Shown here: one piece after another, positions 31,159-43,260 of the stretch
How positions within the stretch are numbered: position 1 is the first letter of the stretch
Layout: every line of letters begins with the position of its first letter
Assembly (NCBI GenBank): GCA_009746045.1
Contig: RPFO01000727.1
Location: 1 to 64,000 of the forward strand
Source: Mesostigma viride
Taxonomy: Eukaryota; Streptophyta; Mesostigmatophyceae; Mesostigmatales; Mesostigmataceae
Length of the DNA stretch: 64,000 nucleotides
Direction of reading: 5' to 3'
Notes under the pieces: generated by a model
Database searches by the model: none
What the model saw: only the letters and a program-made list of their open reading frames with translations
What the model was told of the DNA's origin: nothing
Position numbers and translations under genes: made by a program

Positions 31159-33464
31159 CTAATGGCCATCCGTCTGGTAGGTACCACGGGAGGCCAGCAG
31201 GACATCCAGGTAGGCCTGGTAATGGGCCACATCCTCAACATTGTCATGCCTATCTACGGTGAGGAAAACATCGGCCCACACGCCGTCAGGAAAGAGGCCC
31301 AGGAAGGCCCAGTAATACCTATGCTGCGTGAGGACGACCTGGCCACGGGCCCAGTCCAAAAGCCACAGGCAAAGAGGCGAAGGAAAGGCTCTACCGCGAT
31401 CAGGCAAAGGGCCCGCAGGAGGAGGCGATGGTACCGGATCCGAGGGCGCATACCCGTCGGGAAGAACAGGTCCACCAGGGGCTCCACGTTGGACGGCCAC
31501 AACCGGATGTGCCGCACCTCGCGGGAGCGCCACCGACGAACACACTGTCGCGACCCGAATGTCTCTAGGTAGTCGCTGGCCCGAGGAGGAGGGTGACCAC
31601 GGGAGTCTAGACCCTGGCCCGGGATAGGCGCCGGGCGGCGGGCATCCCACTCAAGGATGGGCTGGAGGACCGTAGTGTACGCCGCACCCGGCACCGCAGG
31701 AAACTCTACTGTAAGGGCATCCGAAGCCATAATGCCCAGAGGGGAGGGTAAGCCCACTGGAACCCACCGTAGGTGTCTAAGTCGTTGTGGCGCCTCGCCC
31801 AGCGATACAGGACGCGCCGGACCAGGATCTCACCCTCGAACACCGGATCAGCTAAAATAACCATGTCGAACGGAGGCCGATCAGTCTCAATGGGTAGGCC
31901 ACGATCCCGGGGCGCCCGACACACCTGGGAGAACCCGTAGGACATGGGAGAGATGGCAAGCTCAGCAGAGGCGCGCGGCAGGTCACACTGTCGGCAGGCG
32001 AGTGCGGACATACCATACCCCGGAATGGGCGTGTCACGCGACTCCGGCGTCGCATGCACCACAGAAGGGCCCTGTCCCGATCACCCTGGGACAACTCCCG
32101 GAGGGAATCGGCAGCGCGGGTGGCGCGAGGATCCTGACCGGTGGACCGAACAACCGCGGCCAAAGACCGCGAGGCCGAAGGAGGAGGGACCGAGCAGGGG
32201 CCGACGCAGGGGCAGGAGCCGACACCGACGCAGGGGGCACTGGTAAAACAGGAGGTCGCGCCGGACCCGAAGCCAGAGAGGGCCGTGACGGACCCGCCAT
32301 CGACGCAGGCGCGCCGGTCTCCGTTGCCGGTGCACCCTCAGGCCACATATTGAAGATAGGGCCCGTAGGGACAGGCAGCCCGGCATAAGATTGGTTACCA
32401 TCCAAGCTCCAGTCGGGCACCGGGATCCTCTGCGGGGGACCACCCTCCCAAAGCCTGGGATGATCGCCCGTGTCGCTGAAGAAACCACGAACTGGCTGTG
32501 AGGGCGCAGCGGACGGCCCAGAGGGGGCGACGGCGGGCACAGCCGAAGGGGCTGAAGGCTCGCGCCGAGGCGCGGGAACGTCGGCCGCAGGCACGGAGGC
32601 AACCGGAGGTGTCGGAACCGCAGCAACCGAAGGGGTAGGGGGCGCCGGCGAAACCACAGGTGCCGAAGAAACCGAAGGGGTAGGGGGCGCGGACACCACA
32701 GACACCCCACCTGGCGTGGCCGGAGTCTGCGCTTGGGCCGCCAGGAAGGCCCCGAACGCCGTGGTCAGGGACTGGATCTGAGCCTGCATAGCCGAGACCG
32801 TCGCCGAAAGAGGATCAGGCAAACCCGAAGGGGTAGGCTCTACTGCAACACCCGGGTCGACCGAGGGGACGACGGGACCGGAGAGGGAGGAACAGACGCC
32901 GAGGAGGCGGACGCAGCGCTCGAGGCAGAATAATCTGGAGTATAATGTACCTCGGCTGGGGCGCCCGAAGGGGCAGGACCACTAACCGCTAGTCCGCCGA
33001 CTGATCAGCTATCTCCATGAATTCTACGGCCCGTAAAAGGTCGCAGGGGTTCTCATCTACCTCAGCATCACCCTCAGCCGGAAGCCAAGGGAACACCTCC
33101 CGTAGGCAGGTACGGCCCACAGGGTGGAGAGGTAGGAGAACACACGGCAGCACCGGAGAACCGCATCTATCTGTCCCAAGGCGGGACAGCTGGAACCACA
33201 CCCCAACAAACAGTGTCCGGCATCGTCGAACCCGTGCAGGACAAGCTGGTGCGGCTCATCAGGGGAAGGACCATACCACGTGACCCCGAAGAGGGCCGCC
33301 CTGACTAAGCTCGCATGTTGGGCCTGAAGGGCCGGCTGCACAACGCCACCCGGGTAACTTGATCGCGACACCCAGCGGCCCGGAAGGGCCTCGAAATACA
33401 GCTCAGGGTCCGGTAGGGGCGGGGACGGCAGCGAGCTCTCAGCCGGAGGGGTAGGCTCTGACAT
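31159..33464 (-). pseudogene. Third ORF of element C, frameshifted
   Basis: Homologue of the third ORF of A (46002-48322). It starts MSEPTPPAESSLPSPP at 33464 and ends with DVLLASRGTYQTDGH at 31159. Recognisable blocks (WVSRSSYPGGVVQPALQ, HGFDDAGHCLLGCG, LSATVSAMQAQIQSL, the C-terminal YRWARRHND and DRHDNVEDVAHYQAY) lie in several different frames, so this copy is broken in multiple places. Confidence 0.75.
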
Positions 33465-33540
33465 GACGGCTGCGGAGGGGAGGGGACAACCAACCACCCG
33501 TCGACAGCAGACATAACATAAGAGAGGAGAAGGTCTACAA

Positions 33541-36500
33541 CTAGAGCTTGTGCAGGGTTTTATATTCCTGCAGCAGGCGACTACACCCATCTAGCTCACT
33601 CTCCGTATACCAAACCTTATCTACTTCACTACGAGCATACATCCACTTCACTTTATACTGACGCTGGGTACCGCGGCCCTTTTTGATATCTCTATGGGCC
33701 ACGATGCTTTCTACTTCGTCTTCTACTTCCCCAGTGTCAGGGTTATGCTCTAAAGGGGCAGGCGCTAACTCCCTGCCAGCGAACGTACTAGGGTGGTACA
33801 GTTTAAGCTGGCTCCTATGGAAGGTGTTTGAATGCGTTTGCCAAGAGGTAGGGATATCGACTTTATACAAGAAATTTCCTACCCTAGACAACACATGGAA
33901 GGGTCCTAAGAAGGCGGGCCTAAGTTTGACCTTCAGTTCTGCTTCAAACTTATGAGCAAAACGGCCAACACGGGGGCCTTCTACTAATACTAGATCTCCT
34001 ATTTCTATCTCAGGTGCTCGTCTATCTAAGGAGGCACGCAACCTAGCAAGGTACTTAGCCTGAGCTTTTTGGTACCCTGAGATCGCGTGGTCATGAGCAG
34101 TTTTCATTCTATCTAGTAAGGACTGTACACCTTCTACAGTATCTCGGGACACATCATCCTTGTCCCGTAGAGGACTAGCTAAGAGAGAGGTAGGGGTAAG
34201 GGGCTGTCTACCAGTATCTAAGAAGAAGGGCGTATATCCATGCGCAGCTTGGGGACAATTGTTGAGGGAGAACTCTACCAAACATAAATAATCCTCCCAA
34301 TCACTACCCGAGCCATTAACATAGTGCCTAAGCGCTTCTTCTACTACCCTATTAAGACGCTCTACTAAATGAGAGGAGGAGGAGTGGTAGGCAGTACCGT
34401 AGGTAACCTTGGTACCGATGGCAGCGAAAAACTGCTGCCAAAAATCTGAGGTAAATAATTTATCCTTATCACTAATAAACTGCCTACTCAATCCATGATA
34501 TCTATATACATTATTGAGGTATAGGCGTGCGCAATCACGTGCGGTGAGTTCTAAAGGACACGGCACAAGATGGCACATACGAGTAAAACGATCTATGAAC
34601 ACAAGGATTTGGGCATTGCCCCTATCATTCTTTCTAAAAGGTCCTACAAAATCCATCATGATAGAATCCCAAGGCATGATGGGTCAGGCAAGGTCCTAGG
34701 TTCTGCTATCTGTCCTACATTATTGGGTTTCATTTCCTGGCAAGATTGACAAGTTCTAACATACTCATCTACATCCTTATAAAGGGAAGGCCAGTAATAA
34801 GAGCGGGCTACTAGGTCCCGTACCCGTTTACCACCCTGATGAGCAGCTAAGTCATGCAACTCAAAGAGCAAGGAGGAGCGACAGATAGGAGGGACATACA
34901 GGCGCCATTGAGGGGGAGAATCTGCTATCTGCACATATAAAAACCCACCTACAAATTTACAAGGGTGCTTGCCTAATTGTTGGGGATGTGCAGCAATGGC
35001 AGCTAATGCTTCCGGCTCAGTGGCCGTAAATCTACTAATAAGGCGTTCAAGATCAGAGGTAGGCATCGCTACAGAAGTATCCAGAACAGGTTTAAAGAGA
35101 TCTCCTACCGCCTTGCCAAAGAGAAGGGGAGGTCCTAGAGGGACTACGTTTTCATAAGACTTTCCTGACCTAGTCGCTATATGGCTAAGCGGTATAGAAA
35201 TTTTATTTTTCCCCTCCCCCCCACCGAGGCCACAGGAAGGGCCTCACACGGGAGAGAGAGTCCTACGTGAGAAAGGAGATCAGGCATGCGAACAGCTGTA
35301 TGAAAGAGGTAGGCATAGGATTCATCATCAGGTAGTTCACCATAAGGGGTTACACCCATAGTAGTAGGAACTAGAGTAGTATTGAGAACATCAAGGTCCT
35401 CGAAGAAGGAATAGTCTGCACGACGAGAGAGTGCATCTGGTACTATGTTATCTACACCCTTGACATACTGAAGTTTAAAAGGGGAAAACTGTGCTAAAAA
35501 TTCCATCCAGCGCGCTTGCCGAGGGGTAAGGTTGGGTTGGGAGAGAAGATGGGTAAGGGGACGATGATCCGTTTGGATAACTAACCTATAAGGATCTAGC
35601 TCACAGGGTTCATTCAGGCAGACATCAAATTGAGCACCTTTAAGGAAGTGCTGCCACGCGTGGCAACAATACACCACAGCTAAGAGTTCCTGCTGGTGTA
35701 CGGGATAGTTACGCTCCGCAGGGAGCATTGTCCTAGAGATATACTCAATTGGCTGTAAGCCCTGACCCTGATCCTGGAGAAGGACACCACCTATAGCTAC
35801 TTTACTAGCATCTGTAGCCACAACAAAGGGTTTAGTAGTATCCGGTAGGATGAGTACAGGAGGGGAAAGGAGTAGGGATTTTAGGCACTGAAAAGCCGAC
35901 TGACATTCACTACTCCAAACAAAGGGGATATCCTTCTTTAATAAATGATTAATAGGGGCTGCTATAGTTGCGAAACGCGGGATAAAACGCCTATAGTAAG
36001 AAGCAATTCCTAGAAAACTACGTACACCTTTAACGTCGGTAGGGGTAGGCCATTCCTGAATTGACTTAGTTTTATCCGGGTCGGTAGCGACCCCGGCATC
36101 TGACAGAACGTGCCCTAAAAATGGGACACTCCTACCCGAACGCACTTTAGCACGGCGCGCCCACAAAGAATTTTCAGCCATTATTTCTAATACTTTCTTT
36201 AAATCACGTAGGTGCGTTTCAAAATCAGGAGAGTAAATAAGAATATCATCTAAGTAAGCTTGAGCACAAGAACGGTCATGCTCAGATAAAGAAACAGAGG
36301 AGAAGGAGGGATCCTTTAGATCAGAGGACACCTGAGGAAGATGAGAATTTCCCATAACAGGTCTAAGCACTTCATTCATTAACATTTGAAAAGAGGCAGG
36401 CGAGTTACAGAGTCCCATAGCCGCTACTCTAAACTGGTAATGACCAAAAGGGGTAGCAAAGGCGGTTTTATGGCAATCCTCAGGAGCTATCCGCAACTGC

Positions 36501-37263
36501 CAAAAACCATCCGCACAATCCAGTACTGTGAAACAAGTGGAACCTTTAACCTTATTAAATATATCATCAATACGAGGTAGAGGGTATTTAGATTTCACAG
36601 TAATATCATTCAACTTCCTATAATCAGTAACTAGGCGAAACTTGCCATTTGGCTTAGGAACTAACAGGACACCAGCTGAGTAGGGGGAGTTACTAGGCTC
36701 TATCAATCCTGCTTCTAATAATGACACTAAAATCTGTTTTAGTTCCTTTAACTCGGTAGGGCCCATTCTATACATCGGAGAGTGCGTAGGAACTGCACCG
36801 TCCTTGATAACTACACGGTGTAAAACAGAGCGAGGAGGAGGATAAGAAGGAGTCTTTTCTTCAAATACTTTTGAGGAATCTATCACAGCCATGTATCTTA
36901 CTATTTCATTTTCAGTAAATCCTACTCCTATTGTATCCACTGTATTTACATCTATATCCACACTATTATTAGTGATAGGTATCTCTTGTACTTCTAACTG
37001 GAGGAACATACATAATAGGTATCCATTTTGCTTTAATTCAGAACGTAATTCGTCATTTGACATTAATACTTCAGGTATAGGTCTTACAGGAGGATCGACA
37101 GGTGTAGGAGGAGTAATATCAACCAAGGATAAATTTTCCAATCTGTAATGACGTTCAGGTACCCAGTAAGAGCTATCTGGAAACCAAATGACCATGGTAT
37201 CATAATTAATAGTAATCTTATTATCCTGGTGCCAATCTAATCCTAGTAATACATCAGCGGTAG
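33541..37263 (-). pseudogene. pol: pol of element C, lacking protease, frameshifted
   Basis: Begins at the deletion junction (TADVLLGLDWHQDNK). RT motifs: VPKPNGKFRLVTDYRKLN, FATPFGHYQFRVAAMGLCNS and AYLDDILIYS (catalytic DD). RNase H: VVATDASKVAIGG and TDHRPLTHLL. Integrase: zinc-binding H-H-C-C (ELHDLAAHQGG ... CQSCQ), then D-D-E core in MMDFVGPF, FISDKDKLFTSDFW and SHLVERLN. It ends with a chromodomain (VESIVAHRDIKKGRGTQRQY). Against A it has G7 for G8 near 35220 and one base fewer near 34680, each breaking the frame. Protease Asp is absent. Confidence 0.85.
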
Positions 37264-38235
37264 GCATGAGAGGCAAGAGACTCACACTGGATGAGGTTAG
37301 CAAGTTCAGGAGTAATGCAGGTAGTAAGATAATGAGGAACTAGTACAGCATCAGAGAGGCGCCACCTATTGTGGTTCTGCCAGGACTCTGTGTTCTGGGT
37401 GAGCAACATAACGAAGGTGAAAAACTGTTGAGGGGTAGACTTGACATCCAGCTTAGGAAGGTTGGCAAAGAGGGGAAGAGCAGGAGGCTTAGGGGGATTA
37501 GAAGAATCAGTTTTTTCCCATAGGGCCACTATCTTCCACTGCTACATAAGCGGGATAGAAGGAAGGGATAGGAAAAGTCTTGGGTAGGGGTCTAGAGGGA
37601 GCCACCGTTTCAGGATGGTGCCCATAGGAGAAGGGGACAGTATATTGCTCACGAAGAGAGGAATAGGCAAAGTGATCATAATTCCTATCATCTAGGGGCA
37701 TGGTACTGAAATCATTATTAACTTCTAAATCAGCCACACGGGTAGGGACCTGGGCTGCCTCATAGGCCGTCTCAGGGTAGGACCAGGAAGCAGGTGGGTA
37801 AAAGGGAACTGCACTAGGGCGCCCAGAAGGACCAACAGGGGCAGAGGCACGACCCGTGTTAAGAGCAGGCATGGAAGGAACAGGGTGGGAAGGAGGCCTA
37901 AAAACATTGTTAGTTAGTGAGGACCTGCTGGAGGGTTGAGCCAAGGTTGCAGGAGGGGCAGGGGCCTGGTTCAGGGTAAGGGAAGGGTCATCACTAAATC
38001 TGACTTGCATACGTTGACGTTGTTCATAGGTAGGAGGGGTAAGTGAGGGGCGACGGCGACCATCAGCAAGAGGAGAAGGAGGTGAGGCACGAAGATTACC
38101 TTGAGGGGTGAGATGGTGTACCGTTTCAAGTGAGTCCCGTCGATTACCCCGATTGTTGTTATTATTATTATTATTATTATTCATAGTAGGAGTATTGGTA
38201 GGTATAGGCGACAGGTTACCACCCACTGGATCCAT
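37259..38235 (-). pseudogene. gag: gag of element C, 3'-truncated
   Basis: It starts MDPVGGNLSPIPTNT. The N-terminal two thirds are as in A, with an A6 run near 37512 (A5 in A) that shifts the frame. It stops at CESLASHAY, where it is joined directly to pol at a shared CTACC. The zinc knuckle and nucleocapsid tail are missing. Confidence 0.85.
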
Positions 38236-38359
38236 TTTTGTTTAAGTAAATGATCAAAAATCTAACTGAAAGCAACAAGGATAAAGGACCAGGCCTAATA
38301 CAAGGCAAGGAAAGAAAAGGAAAAGATTTTAATGGCTTAAAAGAAAGGGACAATTTAAA

Positions 38360-38752
38360 TCAGTCCTTTTTAACAACAGTAATGGATAGGGAACCGAATT
38401 CCAAGGTGAGAGGAGTATCTAAGCTGGATGAGGATGCAGCCCTCTTAGGGGGAGACGAAGGAGGAGTAGCGAAATCTAGAGCTTCTACAGGAGGGCGACC
38501 ATGAGGAGTAGAACGTACGTGTAGGCCTAGATCTGATACGCTATGGTCTATAAGGAATTGTTGAGCTTCCTCGAAGGTAACAAATTTCTTATACCTAATT
38601 ACATTATATGTACGGTTTTGCACTATCTTCCTAGCATCTGACCAAGAGAGGAAAATGGCTGACCATTGAGGGGTAATAACTACGTAATACTTAGCTAAAC
38701 TATTATCACTAGATGAATGGGAAGGCGCAGTAAAAACACGACGTTGACTCAT
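38360..38752 (-). CDS. ORF0 of element C: hybrid-binding domain protein
   Basis: An intact 130-residue homologue of the A protein (KYYVVITPQWSAIFLSWSDA, YKKFVTFEEAQQFL), with the same Pro/Ser-rich linker and LTLEFGSLSITV tail. That it remains open while gag and pol are broken may reflect only its small size. Confidence 0.65.
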   Translation of the reverse strand: MSQRRVFTAPSHSSSDNSLAKYYVVITPQWSAIFLSWSDARKIVQNRTYNVIRYKKFVTFEEAQQFLIDHSVSDLGLHVRSTPHGRPPVEALDFATPPSSPPKRAASSSSLDTPLTLEFGSLSITVVKKD

Positions 38753-39285
38753 GATAACTCACCTGGCGTGTCTTGTGATGTCAAGCTAGACGGGGTAGGG
38801 GTAGGCGACTTAGCTTGACGATCTGGATCACCGAAAGAAGAAGGAGGGCGGGAGTTTCCAGCTCTCGTCCTAAGTCAGCGGCCGGATATCCCAGCGCTCG
38901 TCCTAACACAGCGCCCCGTAACTCTGCGGGTGCGGCCGTCTAATAAAGCAGCAGCACAAGGAAAAAGGTGTAGCTACTGCGACGCTAATCGTCTCCGAAC
39001 AGTAATACTCCCCTATCTAATGCAGGAAACAACCGTAAGCAGGAAAACAAGGCGAAGAACAGGCTAACTACGAAAGGATTTATCCGCTGTGAGCAGGTCT
39101 AGCTTCTAGGTAAAGCGTGTCCCGAAACGGGCAGCACGACGCTCCTAGCTTGAAGGCGACCCGCCCATTACCTATCAAGGAAGTGTCGACTTCTTGTTCC
39201 TGGATGCGGAAGGGGTCTTGAAAAGGTGTATGTGGCAAGGGATAGTCGTCTCGTTCACTACCTACTGAAGTTCCTCCGGAACCAT
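38753..39285 (-). other. Leader of element C
   Basis: Between the 5' LTR and ORF0. TGGTTCCGGAGGAAC next to the LTR is the probable primer-binding site. No gene seen. Confidence 0.5.
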
Positions 39286-39858
39286 TGTTACGCCGCGGAT
39301 ATCTACCTCCACCTCTACCTCTAATGGGCCTGATACTACCTAAACTGGTCAGGCCTCCTCTACTTAACCCTCTGGCGAAAGACGAACGTGACGGAGCTGA
39401 TCTCAATGCATTAACGTAAGTGTTACTATAATACGCCATACAACCATTTATCAAAACCCGTTTACTCCAGGAATAGAGGAAGGAAACACAACTACACTGC
39501 CGTGACCCAAGCCTAAATGTGTCAATTCACTTAACACACGCCGAGTGCACACACAAGGGGTAGAACGCGCATAAATGGTCACCAACGGTCCAACACGCTC
39601 GGGCCGACATGGCCCTCGCCTACAGGTGCACGCTGGTCCACTAAATCTACTGATGCACGCTGGTCCACTACATTCTACCACAGGATCAGGACCACTAGTA
39701 AAGTACGCGGCGCGGCGCCCAACGGCACCCAATGTACCACGGTACTGTTACGAGGACAATAATGTCCCGGTAGGAGCCTAAACGTAAACCTAGGGACAAC
39801 CGAGGCAAAGGACCTAATTTACGTCCGTAACTACAACGAATTGTTACGCGACGTAACA
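39286..39858 (-). repeat. 5' LTR of element C
   Basis: 573 bp, matching 30217-30789 throughout by eye. Confidence 0.9.
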
Positions 39859-40088
39859 AGCGTGCTCCTATTCGTCCCACTTCAGGACGCATTCCCTCAG
39901 CTACCCCTAGTAGGCTGAATGCTGTGCAGACAGGACCCCCAGGGTTCCCCTATGATAATCAGGCTCCCGCACCCTCTTCGGTCCCTTGTGACCCTCCAGC
40001 AGTGGCTTTTTCGCCAGGGTCTTCTTCGGGGTTAGTTCCTATGGATTTGGGGGGGAGGGGGAACAGTAGGCCTGTCAGCCGGGGGTAA
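39859..40088 (+). pseudogene. gag: gag of chromovirus A, C-terminal end
   Basis: It continues from 30216 in the same frame after the AGCGT duplication: Pro/Ser-rich tail (APIRPTSGRIPSATPSR ... SPGSSSGLVPMDLGGRG) ending at TAA. Confidence 0.75.
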
Positions 40089-41546
40089 CCTGGACAGGTC
40101 CTTAGATAGTACCCCAGATAATAATTTTTTCCTGCCTGTTTTTATAACCTCTGTAGGAGCTGAATCATCCCTACCACTACGTGTCCGTCCTCTTATGTTT
40201 TTGAATGGTGGCTTAACCGTTCCCCATACTGTTGTAGACCCCTTCTTGCATGCTGATGAACTCTTGAATGTCTCTGTGTTGGTAGATAGCGGTGCGGCTA
40301 GCTCCTTTGTGAGCGAGGCCCTAGTTAGGCGTTTAGGACTAGTCCCTATCCCTCACACCAAACCTGTCACTGTTCATTATGCTGACGGTCGCACCAGTCA
40401 TTCCCCGGGTACGGTGTCCCTTCCCCTGGTTATACAAGGACGTACTATCAACCTGACGGCCACTACTATAGGCCCTATTACTACCGCTGATGTATTACTA
40501 GGATTAGATTGGCACCAGGATAATAAGATTACTATTAATTATGATACCATGGTCATTTGGTTTCCAGATAGCTCTTACTGGGTACCGGAACGTCATTATA
40601 GATTAGAAAATTTATCCTTGGTAGATATTACTCCTCCTACACCTGTTGATCCTCCTGTAAGACCTATACCTGAAGTATTAATTAATGTCCAATGAAGAAT
40701 TGCGATCTGAACTAAAGGAATATGGATACCTATTATGTATGTTCCTTCAGTTAGAAGTACAGGAGATACCTATCACTAATAATAGTGTGGACATAGATAT
40801 AAACACAGTGGATACAATAGGAGTGGGATTTACTGAAAATGAAATAGTCAGATACATGGCTGTGATAGATGCCTCAAAAGTTTTTGAAGAAAAGACTCCT
40901 TCCTATCCTCCTCCTCGTTCCGTTTTACACCGTGTAGTCATCAAGGACGGTGCAGTTCCTACGCACTCTCCGATGTATAGAATGGGCCCTACCGAATTAA
41001 AGGAACTAAAACAGATTTTAGTGTCACTATTAGAAGCAGGATTGATAGAGCCTAGTAACTCCCCCTACTCAGCTGGTGTCCTGTTAGTTCCTAAGCCAAA
41101 TGGCAAGTTTCGCCTAGTTACTGATTATAGGAAGTTGAATGATATTACTGTGAAGTCTAAATACCCTCTACCTCGTATTGATGATATATTTAATAAGGTT
41201 AAAGGTTCCACGTGTTTCACAGTACTGGATTGTGCGGATGGCTTTTGGCAGTTGCGTATAGCTCCTGAGGATTGCCATAAAACCGCCTTTGCTACCCCTT
41301 TTGGTCATTACCAGTTTAGAGTAGCGGCTATGGGACTCTGTAACTCTCCTGCCTCTTTTCAAATGTTAATGAATGAAGTGCTTAGACCTGTTATGGGGAA
41401 TTCTCACCTTCCTCAAGTGTCCTCTGATTTAAAGGATCCTTCCTTCTCCTCTGTTTCTTTATCTGAGCATGACCGTTCTTGTGCTCAAGCTTACTTAGAT
41501 GATATCCTGATTTATTCTCCTGATTTTGAAACGCACCTACGTGATT
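40089..41546 (+). pseudogene. pol: pol of chromovirus A, protease and RT part
   Basis: Aspartic protease with VLVDSGAASSFV (catalytic Asp-Ser-Gly, about 40285) and a second LLGLDWHQDN segment. It then breaks frame at a TTAATTAA (40678-40685) where C has a single TTAA. RT motifs follow: PNGKFRLVTDYRKLND, FGHYQFRVAAMGLCNSPASF and AYLDDILIYS near 41500. Element D interrupts it after FETHLRD. Confidence 0.85.
40678..40685. repeat. TTAATTAA: apparent excision footprint in pol
   Basis: A has GTATTAATTAATGTCC where C has GTATTAATGTCA. The extra 4 bp are a duplicated TTAA, as left if a TTAA-inserting element departed without removing the duplication. It shifts the pol frame. Confidence 0.55.
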
Positions 41547-43260
41547 CGTCGTCTGTCCCTGGTCCTCTACGGAGGACTGAGTTGAACTCAGTCCTCTCTA
41601 GAGGACCGAGTTTTTGGGTTTCGTAGAAAATTCGCCCCGGTCAGAATGTTTGACAAAAAAATTCTCTCAAAATTTATTCAAATACTACGTGAAAAGATCT
41701 TTCTTGGACATATTTTGGGGATTTTTTTGGATTTGGTATGCGCGGCTAACTGTACGGTCAAAGTACAGGTGGTAAGGGTACTTTTCCACGTGAAACGCGA
41801 GTTCCGGAAATGCACGACCTAGCCATGGCGGCTCGCGCCCATGCATGCAGTTTACGTTTGCGGACGAGTTAGCCGTCCAAACTCAGTAAATAGATTTAAC
41901 ATGCCCTAAAGATGATATAAATCAATTTTTAGCTCGCGGGGATGCGATTTACCCGGTGTCGGCACTGTTCTTGCTGGAAAAAACTGCGATAAGGTAGGTC
42001 GACGGAATTGATTACTGCGCTTGCTTTCCGGCGCAATTTCAATGGCTGATAGGTTTCTTTCTACATTTTAACATGAATTGTATTAGAATATATTGAGTGA
42101 CAGTATAGATTTGATGATCTCGACCATTCTGTCACGTCATGGTCTATGTGCCGCAAAGTGCCACTTTTGCGGGCACCGCCTGGGCCAAGGTAACGCCAGC
42201 CGTGCCAGGTAAAGCCGGATAATCGTTGCCTCTTCGTTCCTTGATGTTCGTACATGAGTTTAAGCTTGCGAGGCGTTGTCAGGTTCAAGTCTTGATGCTC
42301 TTTCTTGACCGTTGCCTGCCCCTCTCTAAAACCCCCTTTTCAGATGATGTTAGCAGGCATTTGCCTTAACCCAGTGTAGTTGTGCAGGGTTTTAGGAGCT
42401 GTGCAGGTTTAAACACCTTCATAGATGTTAGTTATTCTTTTGCTACGTTCATACTGCATGATTGTGTGGCCACGGGCTGCGTCAAGGGTGCATTCAAGCT
42501 TTTACGGGTGAGTGAAAAGTCTTGGTGACAAACCACTGCCATCATGTGCCAGCAACTATGTTGGCCACATCATGGCAAGGCAAAACAGTTATAGCCATAT
42601 CTATTGTTGTTTGAAACAATGGAAATATGCTTAACCTACCCATTATATTGGTGGTTGACACTTATAACATAACCCTTTGTTGGTAGGTATCCAAGCCCAT
42701 TCCCTACATGCATGCATAGGCTCTCACTACATGATAAGGTATGATATACCTGAAGTATGATGATGCAAGTGTGTTGTCCTGTAATGCTTGAAGGGAAATG
42801 AGTTGATTGGGATGGTTGTTGGCCACGGTGATGTAGTATGACCGCACTTACATGCTAGCAAAGTTAGCAAAAGCCCCATTCCTCTCCTGAGGACTGAGAG
42901 TTTTTTAATTGTTTCAGGCAGTTGCAGTGGCCAAATGGAGCCCAGTTTTTTGCCACGCTTCAAGAACTATGTTGTTTACATGCCTATATTTTTTCTTCAT
43001 GCACCAGGATTTGATTGAATTTTTCCCACTCGTTCTTATCCCGAAAAATGCAAATTCGCGAGGGGCGCCCAACGTCCGTGTAATTTTCAGGTGTTCGGGT
43101 CAAGTTTTCACATATGCAGTATTTTTGCCAACAAAATGATATCTAGTACACCCCAGATCCACATCAAAACATTTGGGATGGACCCCCCACCTAGTCGCTA
43201 CACGCGGTTGAAAATTGTCAACTCAGTCCTCCTGTGAGGACTGAGTTGGGACAGACGACG
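41547..43260. mobile_element. Insertion D: 1.7 kb DNA element with perfect TIRs
   Basis: Left end CGTCGTCTGTCCC and right end GGGACAGACGACG are perfect inverted repeats, 14 bp if the flanking T/A is counted. Element C shows the empty site (CTACGTGATTTAAAGAAAG). Next to each end lie CTCAGTCCTC/GAGGACTGAG hairpins (41570-41610 and 43220-43247). The interior is AT-rich with no convincing gene. The target duplication is unclear (GATT on the left, AGTT on the right). Confidence 0.75.

Larger units (their letters stand above)
30217..39858 (-). mobile_element. Chromovirus C: second Ty3/gypsy element nested in gag of A, reverse orientation
   Basis: 9,642 bp, related to A at the protein level throughout but with its own LTR sequence. 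The two 573-bp LTRs look identical by eye, so the insertion is recent. Order on the minus strand: 5' LTR (39858-39286), ORF0, truncated gag fused to pol, integrase with chromodomain, third ORF, polypurine tract, 3' LTR (30789-30217). About 1.17 kb of the gag end and protease is deleted, so it cannot be autonomous. Confidence 0.9.
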
